Numbered from the stretch's first letter, positions 25,684 to 34,134 are shown. The stretch: 64,000 nucleotides of DNA from Chloroflexota bacterium (GCA_018662365.1 JABJGH010000030.1:124001-188000), one strand, 5' to 3'. Made by a program: numbers and translations. Notes: a model not told the origin generated them from the letters alone.

Positions 25684-25707
25684 AGCTATGGGGAATTCCC
25701 CATAGCT
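25684..25707. promoter_or_regulatory. 24-base perfect palindrome upstream of the eight-gene cluster
   Basis: AGCTATGGGGAA and its exact complement form an uninterrupted dyad ending 28 bases before the first start codon of the cluster (25736). It has no T-tract, so it is not an intrinsic terminator for the plus strand; it may be an operator for a dimeric regulator or a 5' hairpin near the ribosome binding site. The remainder of 25453-25735 holds no gene that I can support. Confidence 0.5.
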
Positions 25708-25735
25708 TGCTAATGGGTGTTTTGGAGTATTTGGC

Positions 25736-25987
25736 ATGCAGTCTCAGTATGAAAAAATTTGGCAAAACTGGGCAAAAAAATTGCAACAATTAGGTTTACA
25801 CGAGTTTGCCGCGGCAATTTTCAGAGCCTCTGGCCCCTTTAATTTAGTGGGTGCCCAGTTGATCTATGTTACTCAGCCTGTATTAAATACTTTCGTACAA
25901 AATGACAACCTGAATGCTTTGGCAACTTTATTAGAAGAACCAAAATATTCAAAATCTTTCCTTGAGGATCTGTTAGAGGAAAATTGA
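25736..25987 (+). CDS. Small soluble protein, first gene of the MutL-like/DUF6754 cluster
   Basis: An 83-residue, mostly helical protein with no membrane segment (segments such as YEKIWQNWAKKLQQLGLHEFAAAIFRASGPF and NLNALATLLEEPKYSKSFLEDLLEE, the latter acidic). I recognise no family. GGAG lies about ten bases upstream. Its stop overlaps the next start (TGATG), showing translational coupling, so it is likely a cytoplasmic partner of the membrane proteins that follow. Confidence 0.65.
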   Translation: MQSQYEKIWQNWAKKLQQLGLHEFAAAIFRASGPFNLVGAQLIYVTQPVLNTFVQNDNLNALATLLEEPKYSKSFLEDLLEEN

Positions 25988-26736
25988 TGATTAATTTCGA
26001 TATTCTATTATTTTTAACTCTTTTTGTTGTTTGTATTTTGGTTTTAAGTCTACTAAAAAACAATAGTAAAGAGGATAATTTAAGAGATATCCCTGCCTTT
26101 TACAGATTAAAGGGCGCCATCGAGCTATCTGTTGAGGATGGCTCTCGTATTCATGTAGCAATAGGACGGAGTGGCATTACCAGCCCGCAAGGGGCGGCAG
26201 CCATGATTGGCCTTTCCATGTTGAAACGCGTAGGAAATATTGCGTCTGAGAGTGATGAACCACCCATTGCCACGATGGGTGACGGCACGATTATGGTTTT
26301 AGCCCAGGACACAATAAGAAATAACTATGCAGATCTTGGATTATCCTCCAGCTACTCCAATGATCTGGGTCGTATGGCCGGTATCACACCCTTTTCGTAT
26401 GCTGCTGGAACAATGTCATTGATCTTTGATGAAGACGTTTCTACAAACTTGCTTGCTGGAAGCTTTGGTCCAGAATCCGCCTTGATTACGAGCGCTGGAG
26501 AACGAAGCCAAACATTAACAATAGCTGGCACCGACAATATTCCTGGACAGGCAGTATTATTCGCTACAGCACATGAACCTCTGATCGGTGAGGAACTCTA
26601 TGCCGGTGGAGCTTATTTAGGAGCTGGTCCTGTTCATGTTGCCAGTTTGCATGCGCAAGACATCCTCCGGTGGATCATAGTTGGATTACTAGTTGTCGGG
26701 GCGGTTAGCGGCATTATCAGTGGGCTAACATCATGA
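25987..26736 (+). CDS. DUF6754-like membrane protein
   Basis: A 249-residue protein with a membrane helix at each end (about residues 4-22 and 224-246) around a conserved soluble core. The core motifs are GAIELSVEDGSRIHVAIGRSG, GAAAMIGLSML, PPIATMGDGTIMVLAQDT, ITPFSYAAG, GSFGPESALI and GQAVLFATAHEPLIGEELYAGGAYLGA; I associate this pattern with DUF6754, a family of unknown function, from memory and without a search. ATG 25987 overlaps the previous stop and has GAGG seven bases upstream. The stop overlaps the next gene (ATGA). Confidence 0.7.
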   Translation: MINFDILLFLTLFVVCILVLSLLKNNSKEDNLRDIPAFYRLKGAIELSVEDGSRIHVAIGRSGITSPQGAAAMIGLSMLKRVGNIASESDEPPIATMGDGTIMVLAQDTIRNNYADLGLSSSYSNDLGRMAGITPFSYAAGTMSLIFDEDVSTNLLAGSFGPESALITSAGERSQTLTIAGTDNIPGQAVLFATAHEPLIGEELYAGGAYLGAGPVHVASLHAQDILRWIIVGLLVVGAVSGIISGLTS

Positions 26737-27353
26737 AAATCAAATCTCCCCTTTCAACTGCAGTGGCCATTGGCTCAGGGCTAATTGTCTTACTCACCTA
26801 TTTAATTAACGTCGATGAGATCAATGCGGTAAGAGAAACTCTACTTGGCTGGGTAGTAATCGCTTCTGCAGCAGCCTTATTGGTCGGGTTGATCAATCTC
26901 ATCACCGTGCATGTTAATAAAATCCGTCAGGGCAAGAAACCCCTTTACAGCTTTGTATTGGTGATCTCAGCGGTTGTAACATTCAGCTTGACACTCGTAT
27001 TGGGACCAGGACATTTCATTCCCCAAGGAATTTTTCAATATGTCCAAATTCCGGTTGAAACTAGTTTAATGGCTGTATTAGCGGTCACATTGACTTATGC
27101 CAGTGCGCGATTACTAAGCCGACGCCCTAACTTATTCTCAGTTATTTTTATTCTTACTCTTTTATTAACCCTCTTGGGGACCGCACCATTTTTTAATATC
27201 GAAATTCCTTTCATTAGCTCAATCCTTCAACCATTTCTTAGTAAAGTTTTAGCCGGAGCAGGCGCCAGAGGTCTTTTAATTGGTGTGGGTCTCGGCACGG
27301 TTGCGACGGGCATCCGAATTTTGATTGGCGCAGATCGACCTTTTAGCAGATAA
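26733..27353 (+). CDS. Six-TM membrane protein, unknown
   Basis: A 206-residue integral membrane protein with about six hydrophobic segments (near residues 8-26, 34-57, 67-88, 100-122, 130-150 and 170-196). Helix 6 contains the glycine-rich stretch GARGLLIGVGLGTVATGIRI. No catalytic motif is visible. It is coupled to the DUF6754-like gene by a four-base overlap and pairs in topology with the six-TM protein encoded at 29558, so the two may form the channel or scaffold part of one complex. This is an inference from context. Confidence 0.65.
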   Translation: MKIKSPLSTAVAIGSGLIVLLTYLINVDEINAVRETLLGWVVIASAAALLVGLINLITVHVNKIRQGKKPLYSFVLVISAVVTFSLTLVLGPGHFIPQGIFQYVQIPVETSLMAVLAVTLTYASARLLSRRPNLFSVIFILTLLLTLLGTAPFFNIEIPFISSILQPFLSKVLAGAGARGLLIGVGLGTVATGIRILIGADRPFSR

Positions 27354-27372
27354 ACTGCATTTTTGAGGAATA

Positions 27373-29544
27373 ATGTCTTTAGATCAAAACGAATTCCCAG
27401 AAGAAGAATTGCCAGATTGGCTAGATGGCCTCTCGAATGAGGAAGGGGATCCAGCAGATGACGGTGATACAAAACCAAATTCCGAATTAGAAAGCCCATC
27501 GGAAGAGTTAGGTATACCCTCCTTGGAGCCGCCTGGAACTGGGAAACTATTTAATGCCGCCTCTGATGAAAAAGCCTCGGAATACCTTCAAGGTGAATTT
27601 GACGAAGATGATACAGATGATTGGTTACAAAGTATTAGAGAACAACAAGGGATTCTTGCCGAAGAGGAAACTGCTGAGGAAAAGTCCGATACTAGTGATT
27701 TTTTGGAACGTATTCAAGACCTAAAAAATGAAGAAGAGGAATTGGAAGAAGATCCTCAATCCTTTTTAGATAGCATTGGAAATGAAACAGAGGCCGCCTC
27801 AGAATCAGAATTTTTAGACAGCTCAAAAATTGATGATACAAATTTAGACTGGTTATCAGGGATTTCCGACGAAAAACCTCCATCTTTAACCTCAGAACTT
27901 CTGGATAACAGGCTAGGGGACTTGGACGAAGTTGATGAAAAAGAAAATGTTGAATTACCTGATTGGCTGATCAAGATTAAAAGTGGGGAAGATTCAGAGG
28001 TGGATAAAGCGAAATCAAATGAGGAAAGTTTGGCGGGGGAAGATTCAGCCGAGACTGGTGATTGGATGGATCAATTCGCCGACCCTGAAGAAACTGATTT
28101 GGCAAGACCAAAGATTGATTTTAACCTTGAAGAAGATTTAGCATGGATAAAGGAACAAGATGTTTTGGCGGGGGACACTGGTGAAATAAGCGCTGTTTTA
28201 GACATTTCGAAAAATCTGGAACCGAGTGTTGACCCGGATTGGTTATCTAGCATGGAGGAAAAATCACTTGCAGATGCCGAAATTGAAATGCCAGACATTA
28301 CGATCGAAGAAAGGCCCGTTGGCGAAAAAGGAAGTTTTGTGGCATCAGAGCGGGGGTCCGAACTGGCAACCGGAGAGGAAGATGGAATTTCAAGGGCAGA
28401 AGTCCCCAGTTGGTTGCAAGCTATTCGCCCAGAAGGGATGTTCGACCTCATCGGAGAGGATGGGAATTATATACTTGGTGAAGCTGAGACAACTGGCCCT
28501 TTAGCGGGAATTGGAAATGTCTTACCAGCGGAACCGGGTAATGTTCTATTTAGCCTAAACAAAGTTCCAAAGGTAGATCTATATGTAAGTAAAACTCAAC
28601 AGGTTCATATTTCTATATTGAATGATATGATTTCCGCCGAAGAGGAAACACCTTCCGTTAAAAGACGGTCGATAGCCATTCCTCAGCAAGTATTAAGGTG
28701 GATCATTGCTGGATTGCTCTATATCGCTGTAATGATTCCCGTTTTCAATGGGCAAATGAACGCTCCCTTGCCCACGGCCACCCATCCAGAAATCTCAGCA
28801 ATGTCAGATATCGTTAATTCCCTGCCCCCTTCTTCACCCGTTCTGGTAGCCTTTGAATATCAACCTGGGCTTTCAGGTGAAATGGAGGCAGCCTCGGCAG
28901 CCGTCTTAGATCATCTCCTTATTCGGGGATCCGAATTGGTATTCATTTCTACCTCACCAACCGGTCCAGGACTAATCGAGCATTATTTGGACACTTTGTT
29001 ATCAAACCATACTTATATCGCCGATGAAAAATTCCCAAACTTAGGATATATATCCGGAGGAATAGCTGCATTATTAAACTTTGCAAATAATCCTCAATCA
29101 ACTGTGCCAAGGGTTTATTTGGAAAATACTGAAGGGCAAGATGTAAACGTCTGGACTGTTGAGCCGCTCAATCAGATCAAAAAAATTCAAGACTTCGCCA
29201 TGATTTTGGTCATCTCCGATGATCCCGATACAGCCAGATCATGGATTGAACAAGTTGAACCCTATCTTTCAGAAGATGATGTGCCCTTGACAATGGTAAT
29301 TAGTGCGCAAGCTGAACCATTGATTTACCCGTATTATGACAATTCTCCCCGACAAGTTTCAGGTTTGGTTTCTGGCCTGTCAGGGGGAGCAATGTATGAA
29401 ACAATTAGTGTTAGAGAGAACATCGCTAGTCGCTATTGGGATGGATTTGGAAATGGCCTAAGCGTCACAATAATCATTATCCTTTTTGGAGGAATTTTCA
29501 ATTCCGTCAATAGCTGGCGAGAAAATAGGCAAAAGGTCCGATAA
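27373..29544 (+). CDS. Large acidic protein with repeated D-W-L motifs and two TM helices
   Basis: A 723-residue protein without a recognised family. The first 435 residues are very acidic, low in predicted order, and hold about ten copies of a short motif [D/S]-[W/F]-[L/M]-x-x-[I/L/M]: PDWLDGL, DDWLQSI, SDFLERI, QSFLDSI, LDWLSGI, PDWLIKI, GDWMDQF, LAWIKEQ, PDWLSSM and PSWLQAI. A membrane helix follows (about 436-456), then a roughly 235-residue extracytoplasmic domain (SPVLVAFEYQPGLSGEM, ELVFISTSPTGPGLI), a second helix (about 695-713) and a short basic tail. The cytoplasmic repeats look like linear docking motifs for partner proteins. It sits between the two six-TM genes. Confidence 0.7.
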   Translation: MSLDQNEFPEEELPDWLDGLSNEEGDPADDGDTKPNSELESPSEELGIPSLEPPGTGKLFNAASDEKASEYLQGEFDEDDTDDWLQSIREQQGILAEEETAEEKSDTSDFLERIQDLKNEEEELEEDPQSFLDSIGNETEAASESEFLDSSKIDDTNLDWLSGISDEKPPSLTSELLDNRLGDLDEVDEKENVELPDWLIKIKSGEDSEVDKAKSNEESLAGEDSAETGDWMDQFADPEETDLARPKIDFNLEEDLAWIKEQDVLAGDTGEISAVLDISKNLEPSVDPDWLSSMEEKSLADAEIEMPDITIEERPVGEKGSFVASERGSELATGEEDGISRAEVPSWLQAIRPEGMFDLIGEDGNYILGEAETTGPLAGIGNVLPAEPGNVLFSLNKVPKVDLYVSKTQQVHISILNDMISAEEETPSVKRRSIAIPQQVLRWIIAGLLYIAVMIPVFNGQMNAPLPTATHPEISAMSDIVNSLPPSSPVLVAFEYQPGLSGEMEAASAAVLDHLLIRGSELVFISTSPTGPGLIEHYLDTLLSNHTYIADEKFPNLGYISGGIAALLNFANNPQSTVPRVYLENTEGQDVNVWTVEPLNQIKKIQDFAMILVISDDPDTARSWIEQVEPYLSEDDVPLTMVISAQAEPLIYPYYDNSPRQVSGLVSGLSGGAMYETISVRENIASRYWDGFGNGLSVTIIIILFGGIFNSVNSWRENRQKVR

Positions 29545-29557
29545 TGAGGAATAAATA

Positions 29558-30190
29558 ATGGAAATTATCGGTTTAGTTATTGCATCCGTCCTCACTATTT
29601 TAGTGTTGCTATATGCTTTTGGGGACAACGTATTCTTCCGAACTGCAATCCATGTATTTATTGGAGTGGCTGCTGGTTATGCAGGTGCAGTAGCAATTAG
29701 CAATGTGTTGATTCCGCAAATAATGAACCTTACATTTAGCGGTTTGGCGGTTCCCTTACTGTTGATTGGCATGCTTCTAATGAAAATCTCACCAAAAACT
29801 TCAATGTTAGGGAATCCAGCATCTGCATTCTTGGTCGGTGTTGGCGCAGCGATTGCTGTTGGGGGAGCAATCCAAGGGACTTTGCTGCCACAAATAAATG
29901 GCGCTTCAAATTATTTCAATTCTGGACTTATTCAGGGAATCCTTATCCTGATCGGTGCAACAACAACATTGATCTCTTTCCACTTTAGTACAAAAATTTC
30001 ACCTAACCAAATTCCGGAACGCAACCTGATCATGGAATGGATATCGAGTGTTGGGAAAGTCTTTATTGCCATCACTTTCGGGGTCATTTTTGCAGGGGTT
30101 TACAGCTCTGCAATGACGGCTTTAGTTGAACGATTTGTATTTCTATCAGATGTCTTTACCCAAATAATGACAATTGCTGGAGTCCAATGA
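29558..30190 (+). CDS. Six-TM membrane protein, unknown
   Basis: A 210-residue integral membrane protein with about six hydrophobic helices (near residues 2-22, 27-50, 58-75, 85-108, 124-144 and 164-200). Small-residue patterns such as GVAAGYAGAVAI and VGVGAAIAVGGAI suggest tightly packed helices. I recognise no family. A GAGGAATAA site precedes ATG 29558. Its stop overlaps the start of the MutL-like ATPase gene (ATGA), suggesting that the two products are made in proportion and may interact. Confidence 0.65.
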   Translation: MEIIGLVIASVLTILVLLYAFGDNVFFRTAIHVFIGVAAGYAGAVAISNVLIPQIMNLTFSGLAVPLLLIGMLLMKISPKTSMLGNPASAFLVGVGAAIAVGGAIQGTLLPQINGASNYFNSGLIQGILILIGATTTLISFHFSTKISPNQIPERNLIMEWISSVGKVFIAITFGVIFAGVYSSAMTALVERFVFLSDVFTQIMTIAGVQ

Positions 30191-31992
30191 CAGAAAATTT
30201 AGAAGATATCTACCCCAATATCTCTGAGATATCAGATGTAAAACCCAGTTCTTTGGTTTCAATTGAAGTTGGAACAATAAATACGCGCGCCTCCTTATTT
30301 GACATGGTTGAAGGAAGATATCGATTTTTAGCGGCTGGAACCGCCCCCACAACGATAAACCCGCCCTTTTCTGATATCAGTGAAGGAGTTCGGTTAGCTA
30401 TCGCAAATTTAACAGCTATTTCCGGGCGATCAATTACAAATATTAATGACGATTTGATCATTCCAAGTGATCCTGATGGATATGGAGTCGATCATCTCGC
30501 AGCTAGCTATTCGGTTGGAAATCCGCTTAAAACGATCGTGATCGGGTTGCTCGATAAAGTATCTCTTGAAAGTGCCGTTCATTTAGCCCATACTGTGTAT
30601 ACAGATATCATTGATACGATCAGCATCAGTGAACATGGTCAATCCAATAAACAAATAAACACAATCGTGCATAGCAGACCTGATTTGGTAATTCTAGCGG
30701 GAGGAACCAATGGTGGGGCGTCAAAGACCGTGCTAAAAATGGTTAATGCCCTCAGAATGGCAATATATTTGATTCCGGAAGGATTTAGACCTACCATTTT
30801 ATTCGTTGGAAACGAAGAACTTGCAGAAAAAGTACAAAAATTATTTAGTCCAATAACTGAAATCCACACTGCCCCCAATATTCGTCCAAGTTTGTCAAAA
30901 GAACAACTGGACGTAGCTCAATCAAAATTATCGGAACTATTTCAAACGTTCCATAATAAACGAACTTTGGGGTTTCAGGATCTAAACGATTATTCCGGTG
31001 GGTTTATGGTCCCAGCGTCTAAATCTTTTGGCCGGGTTATTCGCTTTTTCAGCAAGATTGTTCGCACACCCGATCAACGAGGGGTATTGGGAATTGATTT
31101 AGGGTCTGATTCCACAACAGTAGCTGCTGCCTTCAATGGAGACCTTCGACTTCGGGTTGTCTCAAAATTGGGCATTGGAACAGGTCTCGAAAGCATTTTA
31201 AAATCTAGCCAGCTAAAAGATATCACTCGCTGGCTATCGAAAGAAATCCCACCTTCGGAAGTGCTAGATTATATTCAAAACAAGATCATCCGCCCGGGAA
31301 CCTTACCCGTCACTGATGAAGATCTGGAAATTGAGCAAGCTTTAGCGAGGGAAATCATTCAACAAGCCCTCAAAAAAGCGAATATGAATTTCCCTAAAAA
31401 TATTAGGCGCGTTGAAAAAGGCACCTTACCCAATTTTGACCCAATCCTGGTAAGCGGCAGCACATTAGGACTTGCACCTAGTGCTGCCCAAAGCTTGCTA
31501 ATGATTTTGGACGCTCTACAACCTATGGGGATTCAGCAGATTATTTTAGATAAAAACAGTTTAGCTATCGCCCTTGGCGCCGCTATACCGATTAACCCAA
31601 CTTTAGTTTCCCAACTGTTGTTAGATCCAATTGCCTTCCTTAACCTGGGTTTTGTAGTCTCCCCTGCAGGCAAGGCCAAATTGGGCAGCCCTGTTTTGAA
31701 AGTCCGAATTGATTATGAATCTGGCCATTCCAACATTGTCACCGTTGACCAGGGAGAAATTCAAAAAATTCCTCTTGCATTGGGGCAACGGGCCAGAATA
31801 TACCTGGATCCACTTCAACGTACAAATTTGGGTAGTGGCCCCGGAAAACGTCTACCCCCACATGCGGTAGTAGGTGGCCCCTTTGGCCTGATCATTGATG
31901 CCCGTGGAAGACCGATCAAATTACCCAATAATTCAAAGAAACGACGAGCACTATTGAGAAAGTGGGCAGAATCGTTGGAAAAGAAAGATTAG
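30187..31992 (+). CDS. MutL-family (glutamate mutase L-like) ASKHA-fold ATPase
   Basis: A 601-residue member of the MutL/GlmL family. The actin/Hsp70-type nucleotide fold appears twice: SIEVGTINTRASLFDMVEG at about 22-40 and GIDLGSDSTTVAAAFNGDL at about 302-320 are phosphate-1-like loops, and PDLVILAGGTNGGASKTVL (about 160-178) and LVSGSTLGLAPS (about 420-431) resemble adenosine or phosphate-2 elements. Classical MutL is encoded with the B12-dependent glutamate mutase subunits; none is present here. The neighbours are membrane proteins, so this copy is more likely an ATPase or scaffold of a membrane complex. It ends in a basic tail rich in Arg/Lys. The next gene follows after 38 bases. Confidence 0.8.
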   Translation: MTENLEDIYPNISEISDVKPSSLVSIEVGTINTRASLFDMVEGRYRFLAAGTAPTTINPPFSDISEGVRLAIANLTAISGRSITNINDDLIIPSDPDGYGVDHLAASYSVGNPLKTIVIGLLDKVSLESAVHLAHTVYTDIIDTISISEHGQSNKQINTIVHSRPDLVILAGGTNGGASKTVLKMVNALRMAIYLIPEGFRPTILFVGNEELAEKVQKLFSPITEIHTAPNIRPSLSKEQLDVAQSKLSELFQTFHNKRTLGFQDLNDYSGGFMVPASKSFGRVIRFFSKIVRTPDQRGVLGIDLGSDSTTVAAAFNGDLRLRVVSKLGIGTGLESILKSSQLKDITRWLSKEIPPSEVLDYIQNKIIRPGTLPVTDEDLEIEQALAREIIQQALKKANMNFPKNIRRVEKGTLPNFDPILVSGSTLGLAPSAAQSLLMILDALQPMGIQQIILDKNSLAIALGAAIPINPTLVSQLLLDPIAFLNLGFVVSPAGKAKLGSPVLKVRIDYESGHSNIVTVDQGEIQKIPLALGQRARIYLDPLQRTNLGSGPGKRLPPHAVVGGPFGLIIDARGRPIKLPNNSKKRRALLRKWAESLEKKD

Positions 31993-32030
31993 TTGGCATA
32001 TCTCTTGCACATTATTGAATAAGGATAATT

Positions 32031-33083
32031 ATGCAATCTACCGTTACACATATTCTACCTCTAGCTAAAATTCATCGTTCTCGGATGCTTCCCATCCCGG
32101 GAACCGTTTTAGTGCGCGCCGGGCAAGATGTTGTCGCCACAGATCTTATCGCAGAGGTAAATTTGAAACCAGAGCATATGCTTTTGGATATTTCCAATGG
32201 CTTAGGGGTACCGCCAGAAAAAACAAATGAGTACATAATGCGTGAAATTGGTGAAGATGTGGCTCAGGATGGTATTGTTGCTCAATGGAAAAATGGCAGT
32301 CGGGTGGTGAGGGCACCTAAAGCCGGCAAGGTGGTTGCCATTAGTGGCGGCAAATTGCTACTCCAAACCGAAAATGAACCCTATCAAGTCTTGGCAGGTA
32401 TGACGGGTACAGTTAGCGAGGTTAAGGCAGATTTTGGTGCAGAGATCGAAACCTCAGGGGCTTGGATTCAAGGGGTCTGGGGAAATGACAAAATTTCCAT
32501 GGGAAAATTGACCATTTTAGCTAGTCGACCAGACCATATATTTGAATTTGAGGATACCGATCAAGATCAAAAAGATTTTGTCCTATTTGCTGGATATTGC
32601 AGTAATCCTCAAGTTTTGGAAACTTGTGAAAGCAATCAGGTGGCAGGGTTGATTTTAGGGAGCATGGCAACTCAATTGATCCCAATGGCACTGGAAATGT
32701 CTTTCCCAATTATTGTTATTGAAGGATTTGGGTTATTAGATGTCAATGATACGGCTTATAAACTTCTGTCCACAAGTGCTGGGCGAGAGGTTTCGATCAA
32801 CTCTATGCCAAATAACCCCTTTAATGGTGAACGCCCAGAAATCACTATTCCACTAGAAAGTAGTGGAAACCCCACAACCCCCCTGGATATGCAATTTCTT
32901 GAGCCAGGGATTCAGGTTCGAATATTACGAGCTCCATATATGGGAAAAGTGGGCATTATAAATAACCTATTACCGGGTATGACGCGATTCCCCAGCGGCT
33001 TAAGAACATCCGGTGCTGAAATTGCCCTTGGCAATAACGAAAAAGTCGTTGTTCCGCTGGCGAACATAGAAGTTCTGGGGTAA
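32031..33083 (+). CDS. Cluster protein with hammerhead-like and KOW-like segments, unknown
   Basis: A 350-residue soluble protein with no named family that I recognise. Residues 1-45 resemble a lipoyl-hammerhead start (IPGTVLVRAGQDVVATDLIAE); about 85-130 is beta-rich with SRVVRAPKAGKVVAISGGKLLLQ. A Rossmann-like middle (about 175-250, FVLFAGYCSNPQVLE, VAGLILGSMATQLIPMAL, FPIIVIEGFGLLD) is followed by a C-terminal KOW-like beta barrel (about 290-350, VRILRAPYMGKVGIINNLLPG ... KVVVPLANIEVLG). It could be a regulatory or assembly subunit for the ATPase encoded just upstream. AAGGATAATT precedes ATG 32031. Confidence 0.65.
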   Translation: MQSTVTHILPLAKIHRSRMLPIPGTVLVRAGQDVVATDLIAEVNLKPEHMLLDISNGLGVPPEKTNEYIMREIGEDVAQDGIVAQWKNGSRVVRAPKAGKVVAISGGKLLLQTENEPYQVLAGMTGTVSEVKADFGAEIETSGAWIQGVWGNDKISMGKLTILASRPDHIFEFEDTDQDQKDFVLFAGYCSNPQVLETCESNQVAGLILGSMATQLIPMALEMSFPIIVIEGFGLLDVNDTAYKLLSTSAGREVSINSMPNNPFNGERPEITIPLESSGNPTTPLDMQFLEPGIQVRILRAPYMGKVGIINNLLPGMTRFPSGLRTSGAEIALGNNEKVVVPLANIEVLG

Positions 33084-33174
33084 AACTAGAAATACGGATG
33101 TGGAAAGAACCTAAAAAAGGTTTGGAACACAGCAAGCTAAAAAAAGCTTGTAAATCTGAAGGAGAAAGGTAATT

Positions 33175-33732
33175 ATGCTAGATAATTTCGATGATCTGGA
33201 TATCCCAGAAGAAGATGAAGTTGCAGATAGTGGAGGCAACCGTTCTTTTATCATGGTTGCAGGTGGAATAGGAGCTTTGATCGTCGTTGCCTTGTTAATG
33301 ATGGCGGCCTATATTTTCTTTTTCCGACCCGATCCTAATGCCGCTCAACAAGCAGCCGATGAAACTCAAGCTGCCCAACAAGCGACTACCGACGCTCTCA
33401 ATCAATCATTGACAGAAACTGCAGATGCATTGGCAATTTTGCCTACGATGACCAATACACCGGTTCCGGTTATTGAAGAGGTAGCACCTGCTGAAGATGT
33501 TGTTGAAGAGCCCACCCAAGATCCTCGTACGGCCACAGTTCAAGCCTTGCTTACCCAAGCCTCTATGGCGCAAACACAAGCGGTGGTTTCAACGCTCACC
33601 CCTACCCCTGAAGGTGCGTTACCGGATACAGGGTTTATGGACGATTTTGGCGCACCAGGACTAGCTGCCCTTGGATTAGTATTGATATTGATCATTTTCA
33701 TGGCACGGCGATTACGCCAAGCCAATATCTAA
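33175..33732 (+). CDS. Two-TM protein with extracytoplasmic Gln/Thr-rich region and C-terminal LPDTG anchor-like end
   Basis: A 185-residue protein, last of the cluster. An acidic N-terminus of about 20 residues contains DNFDDLDIPEEDE; a membrane helix spans about 25-50. A region rich in Ala, Gln and Thr (about 55-145, with AAQQAADETQAAQQATTDAL) is followed by ALPDTGF, a second hydrophobic helix (about 160-178) and the tail ARRLRQANI. LPxTG, helix and positive tail are the three parts of a sortase sorting signal. No sortase gene is visible here, so it may simply be a two-TM protein. GGAGAAAGG precedes ATG 33175; a terminator follows. Confidence 0.65.
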   Translation: MLDNFDDLDIPEEDEVADSGGNRSFIMVAGGIGALIVVALLMMAAYIFFFRPDPNAAQQAADETQAAQQATTDALNQSLTETADALAILPTMTNTPVPVIEEVAPAEDVVEEPTQDPRTATVQALLTQASMAQTQAVVSTLTPTPEGALPDTGFMDDFGAPGLAALGLVLILIIFMARRLRQANI

Positions 33733-33748
33733 AACAATTATTAAACCT

Positions 33749-33781
33749 AAAACAGGCTGGAATTTAATTCCAGCCTGTTTT
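33749..33781. terminator. Bidirectional terminator at the end of the eight-gene cluster
   Basis: AAAACAGGCTGGAATT pairs exactly with AATTCCAGCCTGTTTT, with further T residues after it. It separates the plus-strand cluster from the convergent CoA operon. Confidence 0.88.
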
Positions 33782-33798
33782 TATTTAAACAAATCACA

Positions 33799-34134
33799 TT
33801 ATTGCGGGTAGGAATATAATCCCGAGGTCCCCGGTAAAAGCACTTCTATATGTACCACTGCATCCAAATTTAATGGCCCATAGACATGGGGAAATATATC
33901 TCCATCTGACTCCTCCCATTTTAATTCTGGGATGATCTTATCTTCTTCGGTATGTAATAACACCAAATGGGGAAGGTCTTTATAAAAAGTGTTGACAACT
34001 TTTTCCACTTGCTCTGCACGAGAGAAATGAATAAACCCCTCGGTTTCAACAGATGGGGGAGAATAATCTCCTTGCTTTTGCGCTTCTCTCCAATCTTCTA
34101 TTTGACAAACATGATAAATTTTTTCTGGTCTCAT
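33799..34134 (-). CDS. DUF952 family protein
   Basis: A 111-residue protein of a small conserved family without a proven function. The pattern KIYHVCQIEDWREAQKQG, ETEGFIHFSRAEQVEKVVNTFY, and PHVYGPLNLDAVVHIEVL is the family signature; the H/F/S set in GFIHFS is invariant in members I know. The gene overlaps the end of coaBC by four bases and is the last gene of the operon. Confidence 0.87.
   Translation of the reverse strand: MRPEKIYHVCQIEDWREAQKQGDYSPPSVETEGFIHFSRAEQVEKVVNTFYKDLPHLVLLHTEEDKIIPELKWEESDGDIFPHVYGPLNLDAVVHIEVLLPGTSGLYSYPQ

Noticed and set aside
25537..25737. 66-residue minus-strand ORF opposite the upstream region of the eight-gene cluster
   Set aside because: It has no ribosome binding site, spans the palindrome, and its composition does not look like a conserved protein.
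33133..33150. CAAGCT/AGCTTG hairpin before the last gene of the cluster
   Set aside because: The stem is short and A-rich without a T-tract; it is unlikely to stop transcription and gives no clear regulatory meaning.
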